A stretch of DNA of 64,000 bases. Origin: Paenibacillus sp. YN15 (lineage in GTDB: Bacteria > Bacillota > Bacilli > Paenibacillales > NBRC-103111). The notes under the pieces were generated by a model, which was given only the letters and a program-made list of their open reading frames with translations, had not been told where the DNA came from and searched no databases. Positions 25,159 through 34,377 of the stretch are shown here, in pieces. The translations under genes were made by a program, and so were the position numbers. The first letter of the stretch is position 1; every line of letters begins with the position of its first letter. The stretch is from positions 290,779 to 354,778 of the forward strand of contig NZ_QMFA01000002.1 of assembly GCF_003285005.1 (NCBI RefSeq). Reading direction: 5' to 3'.

Positions 25159-27180
25159 ATGCAGTCCACAGGCAGGCGATTGTTGGGTTATGCGCTGCTA
25201 TATAAGAAAATGATCATTCTGGCCCTCGTGTTTCTGGCCTTGGCGGTAAGCACGGAAATGGCCGGGCCGATCATCGCCAAACGGATGATCGATACCCATA
25301 TTATGGGCATTGAAAACACCTGGTATCAGGTGTCTGGACCAGGGGCATATACCGCCGAATACAACGGAGCCCATTATAAGCGGCAGGATCATGCTGCAGA
25401 AGGGGAAGCCAAGGGGGCTGCCGGGCATATTCTGCAAATCGGCAGGACCTACTATTGGCTGGACGGCCAGGTGCGCACAGACGGCCGCAGGACGGCGGCC
25501 GCCGGTTCCGTCACCGTCGAAGGGGACTGGGGCAGCGCCAGCTATCCGGCAAAAGCCTTGTCCGCTGCGGAGCTGTACCCGTTCTACCGCCCGGAGTTTC
25601 CCGCTCTTCTTCTGTCGGCGGCCGCCTACTTTGGCCTTCTGCTGATTGGCGCAGGCTTCGCCTACGGCCAGCGGCTGTTTCTCCAGACCAGCGCCAACAA
25701 GATCGTCAAGCGGATGCGGGATGATGTATTTGCCCGGCTGCAGCGGCTGCCGGTCAGCTACTTTGACCGTCTGCCCGCAGGCAAGATCGTCTCCAGAGCC
25801 ACCAATGATACGGAGGCGGTCCGGGAGCTGTTCGTGGCGGTGCTGGCGAACTTTTTTACCGGGATTATTTACATTGCGGCCATTCTCACCGCCTTGTTCC
25901 TGCTGAACGTGCGGCTGGCGCTGATTGCATTGCCCATTGTGCCCATACTGATCATTTGGATCGCTTTGTACCGCCGTTATGCAGGCCGGTACAATAAGGC
26001 CATCCGCTCCAAAATTTCCGACATCAACGGCATGATTAACGAATCCATCCAGGGAATGGCGATTATTAAGGCTTTCCGGCGGGAGCCCTCGATTAACGGG
26101 GAGTTCGAGTCCCATAACGGAGAGCTGTATACCTACCAGAGCAAGCTCCTGAATCTGAATGCCTTCACCACGCATAATCTGGTGAACTGTGTGCGGAATG
26201 TGCTGTTTCTGGTGCTTATTCTGACGTTCTGGAACGGTTCCTTTGGCACAGGGGTCACGGTGGGTGTGCTTTATGCCTTTATCGACTACATGAACCGGAT
26301 GTTCCAGCCCATTGTGGGCATCGTCAACCAGCTGACCAATCTGGAATCGGCCAGAGTGTCCGCGGAGCGTGTATTTCAGCTGCTGGACGAAGAAGGGGAT
26401 GAGGTGGCGGAGGGAACCATTCCCCGGTATAAGGGAGAGGTGGCCTTCCACAATGTGTTCTTTGCCTACAAGGATCAAGAATGGGTGCTGCAGGATATCC
26501 GCTTCCAGGCGGCCCAGGGAGAAACAGTGGCGTTGGTGGGCCATACGGGCTCGGGGAAAAGCTCCATTATGAATCTGCTTTTCCGGTTTTATGATGTCCA
26601 GCAGGGAAGCATTACCATCGACGGCCGGGACATCCGGGAATGGCCCAGGCAGCATTTGCGGGCCCATATGGGAATTGTGCTTCAGGACCCGTTTATGTTC
26701 ACCGGCACCATCGCCTCCAATGTCAGTCTGGATGACCCTTCCATCAGCCGCGAGAGCGTTGTTCAGGCGTTGAAGGATGTGGGCGCTTACGATATGTTCA
26801 TGAAGTTTCCCCAAGGCATTGACGAGCCGGTTGTAGAGAAAGGAAGCACATTGTCCCTGGGGCAGCGGCAATTGATTTCCTTTGCCCGGGCGCTGGCCTT
26901 TAATCCGGCCATTCTGATCCTGGATGAAGCCACGGCAAGCATCGATTCGGAGACGGAAAGCCTGATCCAGAAGGCGCTTGATGTGGTCAAACAGGGAAGA
27001 ACCACCTTTGTGATTGCCCATCGGCTGTCCACCATCCGGCAAGCGGATCAGATTCTGGTGCTGGATCACGGGAGGATTGCGGAGCGCGGCAATCATGACC
27101 AACTGATGGCGCTGGAGGGAAAATACTTCGGCATGTATCAGCTTCAATCTGGATTTGCCGCAGCAGCCAGCGTATCCTAA
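25159..27180 (+). CDS. yheH: ABC transporter half, YheH-like (TMD-NBD)
   Basis: The protein has 673 residues, the same as recalled for Bacillus YheH. A first helix (about 15-37) is followed by a large extracellular insertion of about 100 residues before helix 2 (about 148-170), which accounts for the greater length of this half. The NBD has Walker A GHTGSGKSS near 460, the Q-loop and the signature LSLGQRQL with a non-canonical Leu. Walker B ILDEATAS retains the catalytic Glu. It complements YheI, whose Walker B is degenerate. GGGAAGGTG precedes the ATG. The terminator after it ends the operon. Confidence 0.91.
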   Translation: MQSTGRRLLGYALLYKKMIILALVFLALAVSTEMAGPIIAKRMIDTHIMGIENTWYQVSGPGAYTAEYNGAHYKRQDHAAEGEAKGAAGHILQIGRTYYWLDGQVRTDGRRTAAAGSVTVEGDWGSASYPAKALSAAELYPFYRPEFPALLLSAAAYFGLLLIGAGFAYGQRLFLQTSANKIVKRMRDDVFARLQRLPVSYFDRLPAGKIVSRATNDTEAVRELFVAVLANFFTGIIYIAAILTALFLLNVRLALIALPIVPILIIWIALYRRYAGRYNKAIRSKISDINGMINESIQGMAIIKAFRREPSINGEFESHNGELYTYQSKLLNLNAFTTHNLVNCVRNVLFLVLILTFWNGSFGTGVTVGVLYAFIDYMNRMFQPIVGIVNQLTNLESARVSAERVFQLLDEEGDEVAEGTIPRYKGEVAFHNVFFAYKDQEWVLQDIRFQAAQGETVALVGHTGSGKSSIMNLLFRFYDVQQGSITIDGRDIREWPRQHLRAHMGIVLQDPFMFTGTIASNVSLDDPSISRESVVQALKDVGAYDMFMKFPQGIDEPVVEKGSTLSLGQRQLISFARALAFNPAILILDEATASIDSETESLIQKALDVVKQGRTTFVIAHRLSTIRQADQILVLDHGRIAERGNHDQLMALEGKYFGMYQLQSGFAAAASVS

Positions 27181-27194
27181 GGAGCGCCTTTAAC

Positions 27195-27244
27195 AACCGC
27201 CTTGTGCAACGGAGTACATCCGTTGATGCCAAGGCGGTTTTTCA
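27195..27244 (+). terminator. Intrinsic terminator of yheIH
   Basis: AACCGCCTTG (27195-27204) pairs with CAAGGCGGTT (27230-27239). An inner CAACGG/CCGTTG stem lies between, and TTTTTC follows. Confidence 0.9.
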
Positions 27245-27336
27245 TTTGCGCCTGCAAAAGCCTTTAGACGCTTTGCTGGAAGTCTATGCTATAATAATAG
27301 CAATCTTTGGATATGTGGACAGGGAGGAGAATCAGC

Positions 27337-28098
27337 ATGCCGGAAGAAAAACAAACGTTGGAGATTCTGCGTGAATGGATCAGCTTAAGCAGCCGGATTG
27401 TGTTTTTTGGCGGGGCAGGCACCTCTACGGAGAGCCAGATTCCCGATTTCCGGTCGGCTACGGGCCTGTATCATACGGAAGGCCGGCAGGCCTATTCGCC
27501 GGAGGAAATGCTGTCCAAAAGCTTTTTCTACACCCATCCGGAGGATTTCTACACCTTCTATAAAACCAAGATGCTGTATCCGGAGGCCAAGCCCAATCTT
27601 GCGCATAAGGCGCTGGCCGAGCTGGAGAGACGGGGCAAGCTGCAGGCGGTGATCACCCAGAATATTGACGGCTTGCATCAATTGGGGGGCAGTAAACGGG
27701 TGCTGGAGCTTCACGGCTCTGTTCACCGGAACGGTTGTTTGTTCTGCGGCGCAGGCTATACCCTGACGGAACTGTTGGCTATTCCGGGAATCGTTCCCCG
27801 CTGCAAGGCTTGCGGCGGCCTAATCAAGCCTGATGTTGTGCTTTATGAGGAGCAATTGGATTCGGATATTCTGCATCAGGCGGTACATGCCATTCGGCAG
27901 GCGGACCTGCTTATTGTCGGCGGCACCTCCCTAACCGTCAATCCTGCCGCCGGTCTGGTGCAATATTACCGCGGAAGCAGGCTGGTGCTGATCAACAAAA
28001 CCGAAACGCCGTATGACCGGCTTGCCCAGCTTGTGATCCGGGAGCCTATCGGCCAAACCTTGGGACAGGCTGTTTGGGGCGAGGGCATTGAATTATGA
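27337..28098 (+). CDS. Sirtuin, NAD-dependent protein deacylase
   Basis: The 253-residue SIR2 domain has NAD-binding GAGTSTES at 26-33 and DFR at 37-39. TQNIDGLH contains Asn109 and Asp111; the catalytic base is His126 in LHGSV. The zinc site is Cys134/Cys137 and Cys156/Cys159. Length and motifs are those of CobB/SrtN housekeeping deacylases, not of the SIR2 NADases found in phage-defence systems. The ATG at 27337 follows GGGAGGAG. The last four bases (ATGA) overlap the start of a PglX-like methyltransferase gene, so translation of the two is coupled. A functional link such as deacetylation of the DNA enzyme is only inference. Confidence 0.93.
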   Translation: MPEEKQTLEILREWISLSSRIVFFGGAGTSTESQIPDFRSATGLYHTEGRQAYSPEEMLSKSFFYTHPEDFYTFYKTKMLYPEAKPNLAHKALAELERRGKLQAVITQNIDGLHQLGGSKRVLELHGSVHRNGCLFCGAGYTLTELLAIPGIVPRCKACGGLIKPDVVLYEEQLDSDILHQAVHAIRQADLLIVGGTSLTVNPAAGLVQYYRGSRLVLINKTETPYDRLAQLVIREPIGQTLGQAVWGEGIEL

Positions 28099-30989
28099 AC
28101 AGGCTGCTGCACCGCAGAGTCGTTTACGATATCCGCGGGCTCTTGGAGGATGGAGAGCGTGCGCCTCCCGCATTGGCCGCCGACGCCTTCATCCACCTTG
28201 TGATGGAGGCGGCTTCCCGGGCGGCGGACCTCCCGGTAGGCGAATGGTCGGTGTGGAGCAGCCTGCAGCCCGCTTTTCCCCATGTGTATCCCCCTGGCCT
28301 AAAGGAAGCGGCCCTGGAACTGCTGAATGAGATTCCCCGGCAGGATTGGCGTCTGGACCCGCAGCTGCCGGGCTGGTTATATCAATATTGGCTTATCCCC
28401 CAAAAGGATCAGCTGTTCCGCAGGTTCAAAAGCGGAGCCAAGGCCTCCCACGGCGACATTCCCGCCGTGACCCAGCTTTTTACGCCGGATTGGATTGCCC
28501 GTTATCTGGCGGAGAATACACTGGGAAGGCTGTGGAGCCATCATTATCCGGAGACCGGGCTTCATCGCCGATGGAGCTATTATGACCATAGCGCCGAACC
28601 GGCGGCAGCGTCTTCCGTCCCCGGCCCGCCGGAGGATTGGACTGTCCTTGATCCGGCCTGCGGCTGCGGGCATCTGCTGGCCGCCGCCTTCGACGTATGG
28701 ATGGATATGTACCGGGAGGCAGGAGCGGAGCCGGGTCAGGCGGCCCGGGCCATTCTGAACCGTCATTTGTACGGGCTGGATATTGATCCCGCTGCGGTGC
28801 GCATCTGCCGGTTTGTGCTGCTTCTGAAGGCTGCTGCCGTTGCTCCTGCCATCGCTCATGAAGCGGTGGAGTGGGGGATTGCCGCGCTGACCCGTGAAAC
28901 CGGCGTCCGCTTCGGCAGCTTGGACAGAATAGAGCAGGAAGCGGCAGCCTCCGAAACGGCCGGACTTCCCGGCCAAACAGACCCAAGCGTATTGTTATCC
29001 CGGCAATATCATGCGGTAATCACCAATCCTCCTTATCTGGGAAGGCGAAACATGGATAAGGAGCTGGGGGATTTTTTGGATCAAAATTATCCCCGGGCCT
29101 CCGCCGATTTGTTCGCCGCTTTCCTGGAGCGCTGCCTGGATTTTTTGCGTCCGTACGGGTATTTCGGCGCCATTACTCCCCAATCATGGATGTTTCTTTC
29201 CGGATTTGAGGAGCTGCGCACCGGCATTTTGACCTGTGAAACCATCATCAGTCTTCTGCATTTGGGAGCAAGGGCGTTTGAGGATAACAATGGTCAGGTT
29301 GTGCAGACAGCAAGCTTTATTCTGTGCAAAACGGCGCCGGGACCCAAGACTGTGGGCAGCTTCTGGAAGCTGACGGAGGGAGCATCCGGGCAAAAGCAGC
29401 AAGCCTACAAGCGTGTCCACAGCGCAGACCCTGCTCCATACCGTGTTCCCCAGGCCATGTTCAGCCATATTCCCGGCATGAGGCTTGCTTATGAGCTGCC
29501 GGATGAATGGGCGCAGCTGTTCCGGAAATTTCCAACCTTAGATCGGTTCTATGCGGTGAAAAAAGGCATGGATACCGGCTGCAATGAGCGTTATGTCCGG
29601 CTGTGGCATGAGGTGCCCCCTGAGAACTTAAGCTTCCGCAGCCCCGAGCCGTCCCAGGCCCATTGGTTTCCCTATGCCAAAGGCGGCGGCCCGCAAAAGT
29701 GGTACGGCAACCATTATTATGTGATCTTCTGGCAAAATAACGGCGAAGCGATTCGCAGGGACAGCCGCTCCAATCTCCGCAATTTCTCCTATTTTGGCCG
29801 CCCCGGCATCACTTGGTCCACGGTTTCCACAGGCAGGCCGGGCTTTCGGCTGCTGGAGAGGGGATTTCTCTTCGACAACGGCGGCTCCTGCCTGTTTCCG
29901 GAGGAGGGGAAGGAGGAGACGCTTCCTGCGCTGCTGGCTTACCTCAACTCGGCATTCGCCGCCGTGCTGCTCTCCCAAATGAATCCCACGCTGAATATTC
30001 AGCCGGGTGATGTGGCACGGCTTCCGGCGGATGAGGCGCTGCTGCTTCATCCCCGCCTGCAGGAGCTGGGCGAAGCCTGTCTGCGGCTGGCCAAGGCGGA
30101 GTGGGATGAAACGGAGCGCTCCTGGGATTATGCCGGACATCCGGCAGCCCATTCTTGCCGGGAGGAAACAGTGGAGGCCAGTCTCCGGCATTACCTGGAG
30201 CTGCGCCGCCGGCGGGGGGCGGAGATGAAGCGGCTGGAAGAAACCATCGACCGGCTGATTCACAGCCATTACGGCCTGAAGCCACTTTCCGGCGGACTGG
30301 CCGGGGAGCAAGAGGCAAGGAAGCAGCCAAGCTTGAAGGAGGCGGCTGAATCCTTGTTGGCGTATGCGGCAGGCTGTCTGTTTGGTACTTACTCATGCGG
30401 AACAGGAAATACCGATGGCGCATCCTCCAGCCTGATCCGGGACAAGGATTGGGTTCCCGGCTTGAAGGCTTGGCTTGCCCGGCTCTGGAGCCCTGGCGAC
30501 GCGGACCGGAGCATGGAGACAATTGCCCGCTTCTTGGGCATAAGGCTCAAAGAAACCGCCGAAGAGCGCATCTTCCGGTATTTCGCCAAGGAGTGGTATC
30601 CCGGTCATTGCCGCGAGTTTGGCGGGAAGCCCCGGTATTTGCGGATATGCTCGGGTTCACGGCAAGCGCTGCTGGCCTTTGCGCCGGTACTGCGTCTGGA
30701 TGAAGGGATTATGGAAGAAGTGCTGGTCTTATGCGACCGGCGCAGGGAAGAGCTGCTGCAAAGCCTGCAGGATGCTTATATAATCCGGCCCTCCTTGGGG
30801 GAGCAGTATCCGGAAGCGGACCAGCAGAACCGGGCAGAGCTGCCGCTGGACATAGCGGAGCTGGAGGATTTCACCCGGAGGCTTCGCACTTTTGCAGAGA
30901 TGAACAACCCCTCTGAAGGCGGCTTCCGACACCGGGAACGGGATGCGCGGGCGCTGATGGAGCGGTACCGGCCCGTTTTCGATTGTTAA
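28095..30989 (+). CDS. Orphan PglX-like N6-adenine DNA methyltransferase
   Basis: The 964-residue protein has the PglX order of motifs. LFTPDWIARYLAENTLGRLW lies at 128-147. SAM motif I, DPACGCGHLL, starts at Asp186, then LYGLDIDPAAVRICRF. Catalytic motif IV NPPY is at 311-314, then ADLFAAFLERCL, TPQSWMFLSGFEELR and LLHLGARAFEDNNGQVVQT. A FSYFGRPGITWSTVS segment near 563 belongs to the target-recognition half. BREX PglX proteins are usually 1,100-1,200 residues. No PglZ, BrxC, BrxL, BrxA or BrxB, and no nuclease, is nearby. It overlaps the sirtuin gene by 4 bases and is followed by ung. It may be a solitary modification enzyme or part of an unrecognised sirtuin-methyltransferase unit. Confidence 0.85.
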   Translation: MNRLLHRRVVYDIRGLLEDGERAPPALAADAFIHLVMEAASRAADLPVGEWSVWSSLQPAFPHVYPPGLKEAALELLNEIPRQDWRLDPQLPGWLYQYWLIPQKDQLFRRFKSGAKASHGDIPAVTQLFTPDWIARYLAENTLGRLWSHHYPETGLHRRWSYYDHSAEPAAASSVPGPPEDWTVLDPACGCGHLLAAAFDVWMDMYREAGAEPGQAARAILNRHLYGLDIDPAAVRICRFVLLLKAAAVAPAIAHEAVEWGIAALTRETGVRFGSLDRIEQEAAASETAGLPGQTDPSVLLSRQYHAVITNPPYLGRRNMDKELGDFLDQNYPRASADLFAAFLERCLDFLRPYGYFGAITPQSWMFLSGFEELRTGILTCETIISLLHLGARAFEDNNGQVVQTASFILCKTAPGPKTVGSFWKLTEGASGQKQQAYKRVHSADPAPYRVPQAMFSHIPGMRLAYELPDEWAQLFRKFPTLDRFYAVKKGMDTGCNERYVRLWHEVPPENLSFRSPEPSQAHWFPYAKGGGPQKWYGNHYYVIFWQNNGEAIRRDSRSNLRNFSYFGRPGITWSTVSTGRPGFRLLERGFLFDNGGSCLFPEEGKEETLPALLAYLNSAFAAVLLSQMNPTLNIQPGDVARLPADEALLLHPRLQELGEACLRLAKAEWDETERSWDYAGHPAAHSCREETVEASLRHYLELRRRRGAEMKRLEETIDRLIHSHYGLKPLSGGLAGEQEARKQPSLKEAAESLLAYAAGCLFGTYSCGTGNTDGASSSLIRDKDWVPGLKAWLARLWSPGDADRSMETIARFLGIRLKETAEERIFRYFAKEWYPGHCREFGGKPRYLRICSGSRQALLAFAPVLRLDEGIMEEVLVLCDRRREELLQSLQDAYIIRPSLGEQYPEADQQNRAELPLDIAELEDFTRRLRTFAEMNNPSEGGFRHRERDARALMERYRPVFDC

Positions 30990-31049
30990 TGCCATTTCAT
31001 CCGGTTTCATGTAAGATAGAAGGAGCAATGGACAAAGGAGTGCAAGCAA

Positions 31050-31724
31050 GTGGCCATATTACATAACGACTGGCTTCCTGTGCTGGAGCAGGAATTTGAA
31101 AAGCCTTACTATCTGTCGCTGAGGAAGTTTCTGGCGGAGGAATACCGCAGAACCATTGTGTATCCCGATATGTACGATATTTATTCCGCCTTTCACTTGA
31201 CGGATTACAGCCAGGTGAAGGCGGTGATTCTTGGGCAGGACCCCTATCACGGTCCCGGACAAGCCCATGGGCTCAGCTTTTCCGTCAAGCCGGGCATCGC
31301 CGTTCCGCCTTCTCTGCAGAACATCCACAAGGAGCTTTACGACGATATCGGCTGCCCCATTCCCAACCACGGGCATCTGGTCCATTGGGCCAAGGAAGGG
31401 GTATTGATGCTGAACGCCGTCCTTACGGTGCGTGAAGGTAGTCCCAATTCCCACCGGGGCATCGGCTGGGAGGAGTTTACGGGCAAGGTGATTTCCGTGC
31501 TGAATGAACGGGAGGAGCCGGTTGTTTTTATCCTGTGGGGCAAAAACGCCCAGGAAAAGCTGACGCTTATTACCAATCCGCGGCATTTGATTATTCAGTC
31601 CGCCCATCCCAGCCCCTTTGCGGCCAACAGAGGCTTTTTCGGCAGCAGGCCCTTTTCCCGGACCAATGCCTTCCTCCGTTCCAAGGGAATCGAAGAGATC
31701 GACTGGGCCATTCCCAATCTGTAA
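31050..31724 (+). CDS. ung: Uracil-DNA glycosylase, family 1
   Basis: This 224-residue base-excision repair enzyme removes uracil from DNA. The catalytic Asp64 is in [18 protein letters not shown], and [16 protein letters not shown] lies near 126-141. The DNA-intercalation loop [13 protein letters not shown] near 188-200 supplies the conserved His. Translation starts at GTG, 9 bases after AAAGGAG; no better ATG is in frame. It lies 60 bases after the PglX-like gene and 18 bases before the VanW gene, so several genes here may share a transcript. Confidence 0.96.
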   Translation: MAILHNDWLPVLEQEFEKPYYLSLRKFLAEEYRRTIVYPDMYDIYSAFHLTDYSQVKAVILGQDPYHGPGQAHGLSFSVKPGIAVPPSLQNIHKELYDDIGCPIPNHGHLVHWAKEGVLMLNAVLTVREGSPNSHRGIGWEEFTGKVISVLNEREEPVVFILWGKNAQEKLTLITNPRHLIIQSAHPSPFAANRGFFGSRPFSRTNAFLRSKGIEEIDWAIPNL

Positions 31725-31742
31725 GCTAAGGAGACAAATCGG

Positions 31743-32561
31743 ATGCAAGTTTGGTTGAAGCAACGCCTTCGCCGCATCCCCCTGGTCACTCCCCTGCGCA
31801 CGAGACAGCTGCAATGGGCGAGAAACATCAATGATTGGCGCCAGGGTATACGCTTTGCCCGGGAGCGTGCCGGGCACGAATTTTCCCACCGGATTCTCAA
31901 GCACAAGTCCCTGATTTTCCGTCCGTTGGCGGGTACCGATCCGCAATTGCAGCATAACAAAGCTGTTAATTTGGGCATCAGCATCAAGCAAATTGACGGA
32001 GTGGTGATCCGGCCGGGGGAAACCTTTTCCCTGTGGAAGCTGGTGGGTCGGCCTACGGCCCGCAAAGGCTATCTGGAAGGATTGACCATATCGGGCGGAA
32101 ACGTAGGGTCGGGAACCGGAGGCGGGTTATGCCAGTTGGCAAACCTGATCTTCTGGCTGGGCCTCCACACGCCTTTGGAGGTGGCGGAGCGCCATCACCA
32201 CAGCTTTGACCTGTTCCCGGACAACCAGCGGACCCTTCCTTTCGGCAGCGGGACCACGATTTTTTACAATTATCTGGACCTCCGGTTTTATAACCCCACG
32301 GATATGGAGTTTCAGATCCGGCTGTGGCTCTCCGAGAAGTTTCTGGAGGGGGATATCCGCAGCTCCCGGCCCATGGACCGGCAGTACCGGATCGAGGAGC
32401 GTCACCACCGCTTCGAGCAGGAAGGGGAGCGGTGGTACCGAAAAAATGAAATCTGGCGGCTGGTTCTGGACCCCGGGACGCAGGAAGTGCTGGAGGAGCG
32501 GCTATTGATCCGCAACCGCTCGGAGGTCCGTTACAAGGTTGAGCAGGCCGAAGAGGCGTAA
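31743..32561 (+). CDS. VanW-family protein
   Basis: This 272-residue VanW domain has the conserved core ETFSLWKLVGRPTARKGYLE (about 91-110). GTGGGLCQLANLIFWLGLHTP follows, then RHHHSFDLFPDNQRTLPFG. It has no obvious signal peptide. VanW was named from vancomycin-resistance clusters, but its biochemical role is unknown and most genomic copies are unlinked to resistance; no vanHAX genes are present here. AAGGAG precedes the ATG. Confidence 0.92.
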   Translation: MQVWLKQRLRRIPLVTPLRTRQLQWARNINDWRQGIRFARERAGHEFSHRILKHKSLIFRPLAGTDPQLQHNKAVNLGISIKQIDGVVIRPGETFSLWKLVGRPTARKGYLEGLTISGGNVGSGTGGGLCQLANLIFWLGLHTPLEVAERHHHSFDLFPDNQRTLPFGSGTTIFYNYLDLRFYNPTDMEFQIRLWLSEKFLEGDIRSSRPMDRQYRIEERHHRFEQEGERWYRKNEIWRLVLDPGTQEVLEERLLIRNRSEVRYKVEQAEEA

Positions 32562-32633
32562 GCTTCACAACAAACGCACGGCGTCGAGTGACGGCGGCAG
32601 GCGTTTATTTTCGCATAAAAAGGAGTATGTACC

Positions 32634-33125
32634 ATGTTGATTATTCGGGATGCTGTTCAAGCGGATGTGCCTGGAATCTTGGAGATTTATAATGATGCCG
32701 TCCGGAATCTGGCCGCCACCTTCGATTTGGAGGAGAAGACGCTGGAGGAACGAATGGAGTGGTTCAGCCATTATGGCGGCGCCCATCCCCTTATCGTGGC
32801 CGAGTTGGACGGCAAGGTGGCCGGATACAGCTCCTTGTCCCAATTCCGCGAAAAGGAAGCCTACAAGTCCACTGTGGAGCTGTCCTTGTATATTGCGCCG
32901 GATTGCCGCGGCCGCGGGCTGGGCAAGGCGCTGATGGCGGAAATTCTCAAGCTGGCCAAACAAAACGGCTTTCATACGGTCATCAGCGGAATTACGGCAG
33001 GCAACGAGGTAAGCGTCCGTTTGCATGAGCAATTTTCCTTCGATTATATCGGAAATTTCCGTGAAGTGGGCAAGAAGTTCGGAGTTTGGCAGGATGTGCT
33101 GTTTTACCAGCTGATGCTGGAATAG
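32634..33125 (+). CDS. GNAT acetyltransferase, phosphinothricin-acetyltransferase-like
   Basis: The 163-residue protein begins IRDAVQADVPGILEIYNDAV, the usual start of PAT/Bar-type enzymes. The acetyl-CoA loop CRGRGLGKALM lies near 89-99. The C-terminal segment LHEQFSFDYIGNFREVGKKF followed by WQDVLFYQ is diagnostic of this group, which also includes methionine sulfoximine/sulfone acetyltransferases. Chromosomal homologues usually act on amino-acid analogues. An AAAAGGAG ribosome site is present. The SanA-like gene starts 7 bases after the stop. Confidence 0.9.
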   Translation: MLIIRDAVQADVPGILEIYNDAVRNLAATFDLEEKTLEERMEWFSHYGGAHPLIVAELDGKVAGYSSLSQFREKEAYKSTVELSLYIAPDCRGRGLGKALMAEILKLAKQNGFHTVISGITAGNEVSVRLHEQFSFDYIGNFREVGKKFGVWQDVLFYQLMLE

Positions 33126-33132
33126 GCCGCCT

Positions 33133-33801
33133 ATGCTCAAGTGGCTCCGCAGAATCGGTATCGCTCTTGTTGCCATAATGGCCGCTGCCGCGGCGATTGT
33201 TCTGTTCATTGACAGATTCGTAGTCATAAGCGTCAAATCAAGGATTGTGAAATCCGACGAGGCGCCGGATGCCACCGCCATCCTGGTCCTGGGGGCATCC
33301 GTCTTCGGCAATGGCCAGGTATCGGATATTCTGAAGGACCGCCTGGATACGGCGCTGGAGCTCTACCGGGACAAGAAGGCCAGCCGGATACTGGTCAGCG
33401 GCGACCATGGCAATGTGGATTATGACGAGGTAGGGACCATGAAGCGGTATCTGACAGACCGGAAGGTTCCCGCTTCCGCCATTTTTATGGATCATGCCGG
33501 CTTCTCCACCTACGAAAGCATGTACCGGGCCAAGGCGGTATTCGATGTGGACCGGGTGATTATCGTGACTCAGCAGTATCATGTCAGTCGGGCCGTCTTT
33601 GTGGGCCGCAGCCTGGGACTGGACGCCTATGGAGTGGCCGCGGATAAACGCGCTTACCGGGATATGGACAAATACAGGCTGCGGGAGGTGCTTGCCCGGA
33701 ACAAGGATTTTTTCCTCTCCCGCATCTGGAAGCCGGAGCCGCCGGACCTGGGGGACAAAATCCCGATTACCGGAGACGGCCGGGTGACAGCGAAGCCTTA
33801 G
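33133..33801 (+). CDS. SanA/YdcF-type (DUF218) membrane-anchored protein
   Basis: One N-terminal helix (about 8-30) is followed by an extracytoplasmic DUF218 domain. Typical motifs are ILVLGASVFGNGQVSDILKD (about 51-70), ILVSGDHG, YESMYRAKAVF, and VIIVTQQYHVSRAVFVGRSL. In Escherichia coli, SanA is linked to envelope permeability and vancomycin exclusion at high temperature; the molecular activity is unknown. It may be co-transcribed with the acetyltransferase 7 bases upstream. No terminator is evident; a repeat-filled gap follows. Confidence 0.88.
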   Translation: MLKWLRRIGIALVAIMAAAAAIVLFIDRFVVISVKSRIVKSDEAPDATAILVLGASVFGNGQVSDILKDRLDTALELYRDKKASRILVSGDHGNVDYDEVGTMKRYLTDRKVPASAIFMDHAGFSTYESMYRAKAVFDVDRVIIVTQQYHVSRAVFVGRSLGLDAYGVAADKRAYRDMDKYRLREVLARNKDFFLSRIWKPEPPDLGDKIPITGDGRVTAKP

Positions 33802-33915
33802 CTCCCCTTCCTTCCGCTCCCGATTCCAAATTGCCTGCTTTTAGTGACAACAGCTCCTATTATGTCAACTGGCGGATGGGTTGTTGGGCATATGGAAGGA
33901 TGTGGAGTGTCCATA

Positions 33916-34095
33916 ATGTAAAAGTGCATTTATTTCATGAGTCAGCTGCTGGAACGGAGGGTCATCATGCAAAAGTGCATCTATTTCACGCGGATTTCAG
34001 CTTTTTGGCGGTTTTATACGAAAATAACTGCACTTATGCATGATCGGAGCGAAAAAGTGGGCTCACGGCCCAAAGTAACTGCACTTTTGTATGAT
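33916..34095. repeat. Two direct plus two inverted copies of a 22-24-bp motif, 51-bp spacing
   Basis: ATGTAAAAGTGCATTTATTT (from 33916) and ATGCAAAAGTGCATCTATTT (from 33967) are 51 bp apart. Reverse-complement copies, ATAACTGCACTTATGCATGA and GTAACTGCACTTTTGTATGA, begin near 34023 and 34074, again 51 bp apart. The four copies form a large imperfect inverted repeat in a 575-base gene-free gap. Short reading frames crossing it translate the repeats and are not considered genes. Confidence 0.78.
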
Positions 34096-34377
34096 AGCAT
34101 TGGAAGATGTCGGGATCGTCTGCCATGAACTAACACCAGTCCTTGCCGCAAGCCCGATGGTGAGCGCGGGTGGGAAATGTATTGCTTATGCCGCAGCGCT
34201 CAAGACAGTTGGGGTGTTACGGGCAATAGCTGAGCAGTTACCCCTTTTTCTGTGAAAAGGCGTCGTTGCGCCTCTTCATCCGGGGACTGTTTTGGGGGAA
34301 CGTTTTGAAGTGTGCTATAATTTGGAGAAGGCAAGAAGGAGAGGCAAGCTACTGATAGAAAGGTGGAAAAACCGCAC

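Noticed and set aside
25198..27147. A 649-codon minus-strand reading frame opposite yheH
   Set aside because: Its translation has no recognisable motif and lies wholly within a conserved ABC exporter gene; long antisense frames are common at this GC content.
27337..28098. SIR2 protein as an anti-phage NADase
   Set aside because: The domain has the zinc cysteines and length of a CobB/SrtN deacylase and no fused defence domain.
28095..30989. A complete BREX locus
   Set aside because: Only a PglX-like gene is present; flanking genes are sirtuin, ung and VanW, with no PglZ, BrxC or BrxL.
31743..32561. Vancomycin-resistance cluster
   Set aside because: VanW alone does not confer resistance; no vanH, vanA, vanX or VanRS genes are adjacent.
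33831..34128. Two short reading frames of 63-70 codons across the 34-kb repeats
   Set aside because: Their products simply translate the repeat units (KVHLFH and similar), lack ribosome sites and have no independent support.
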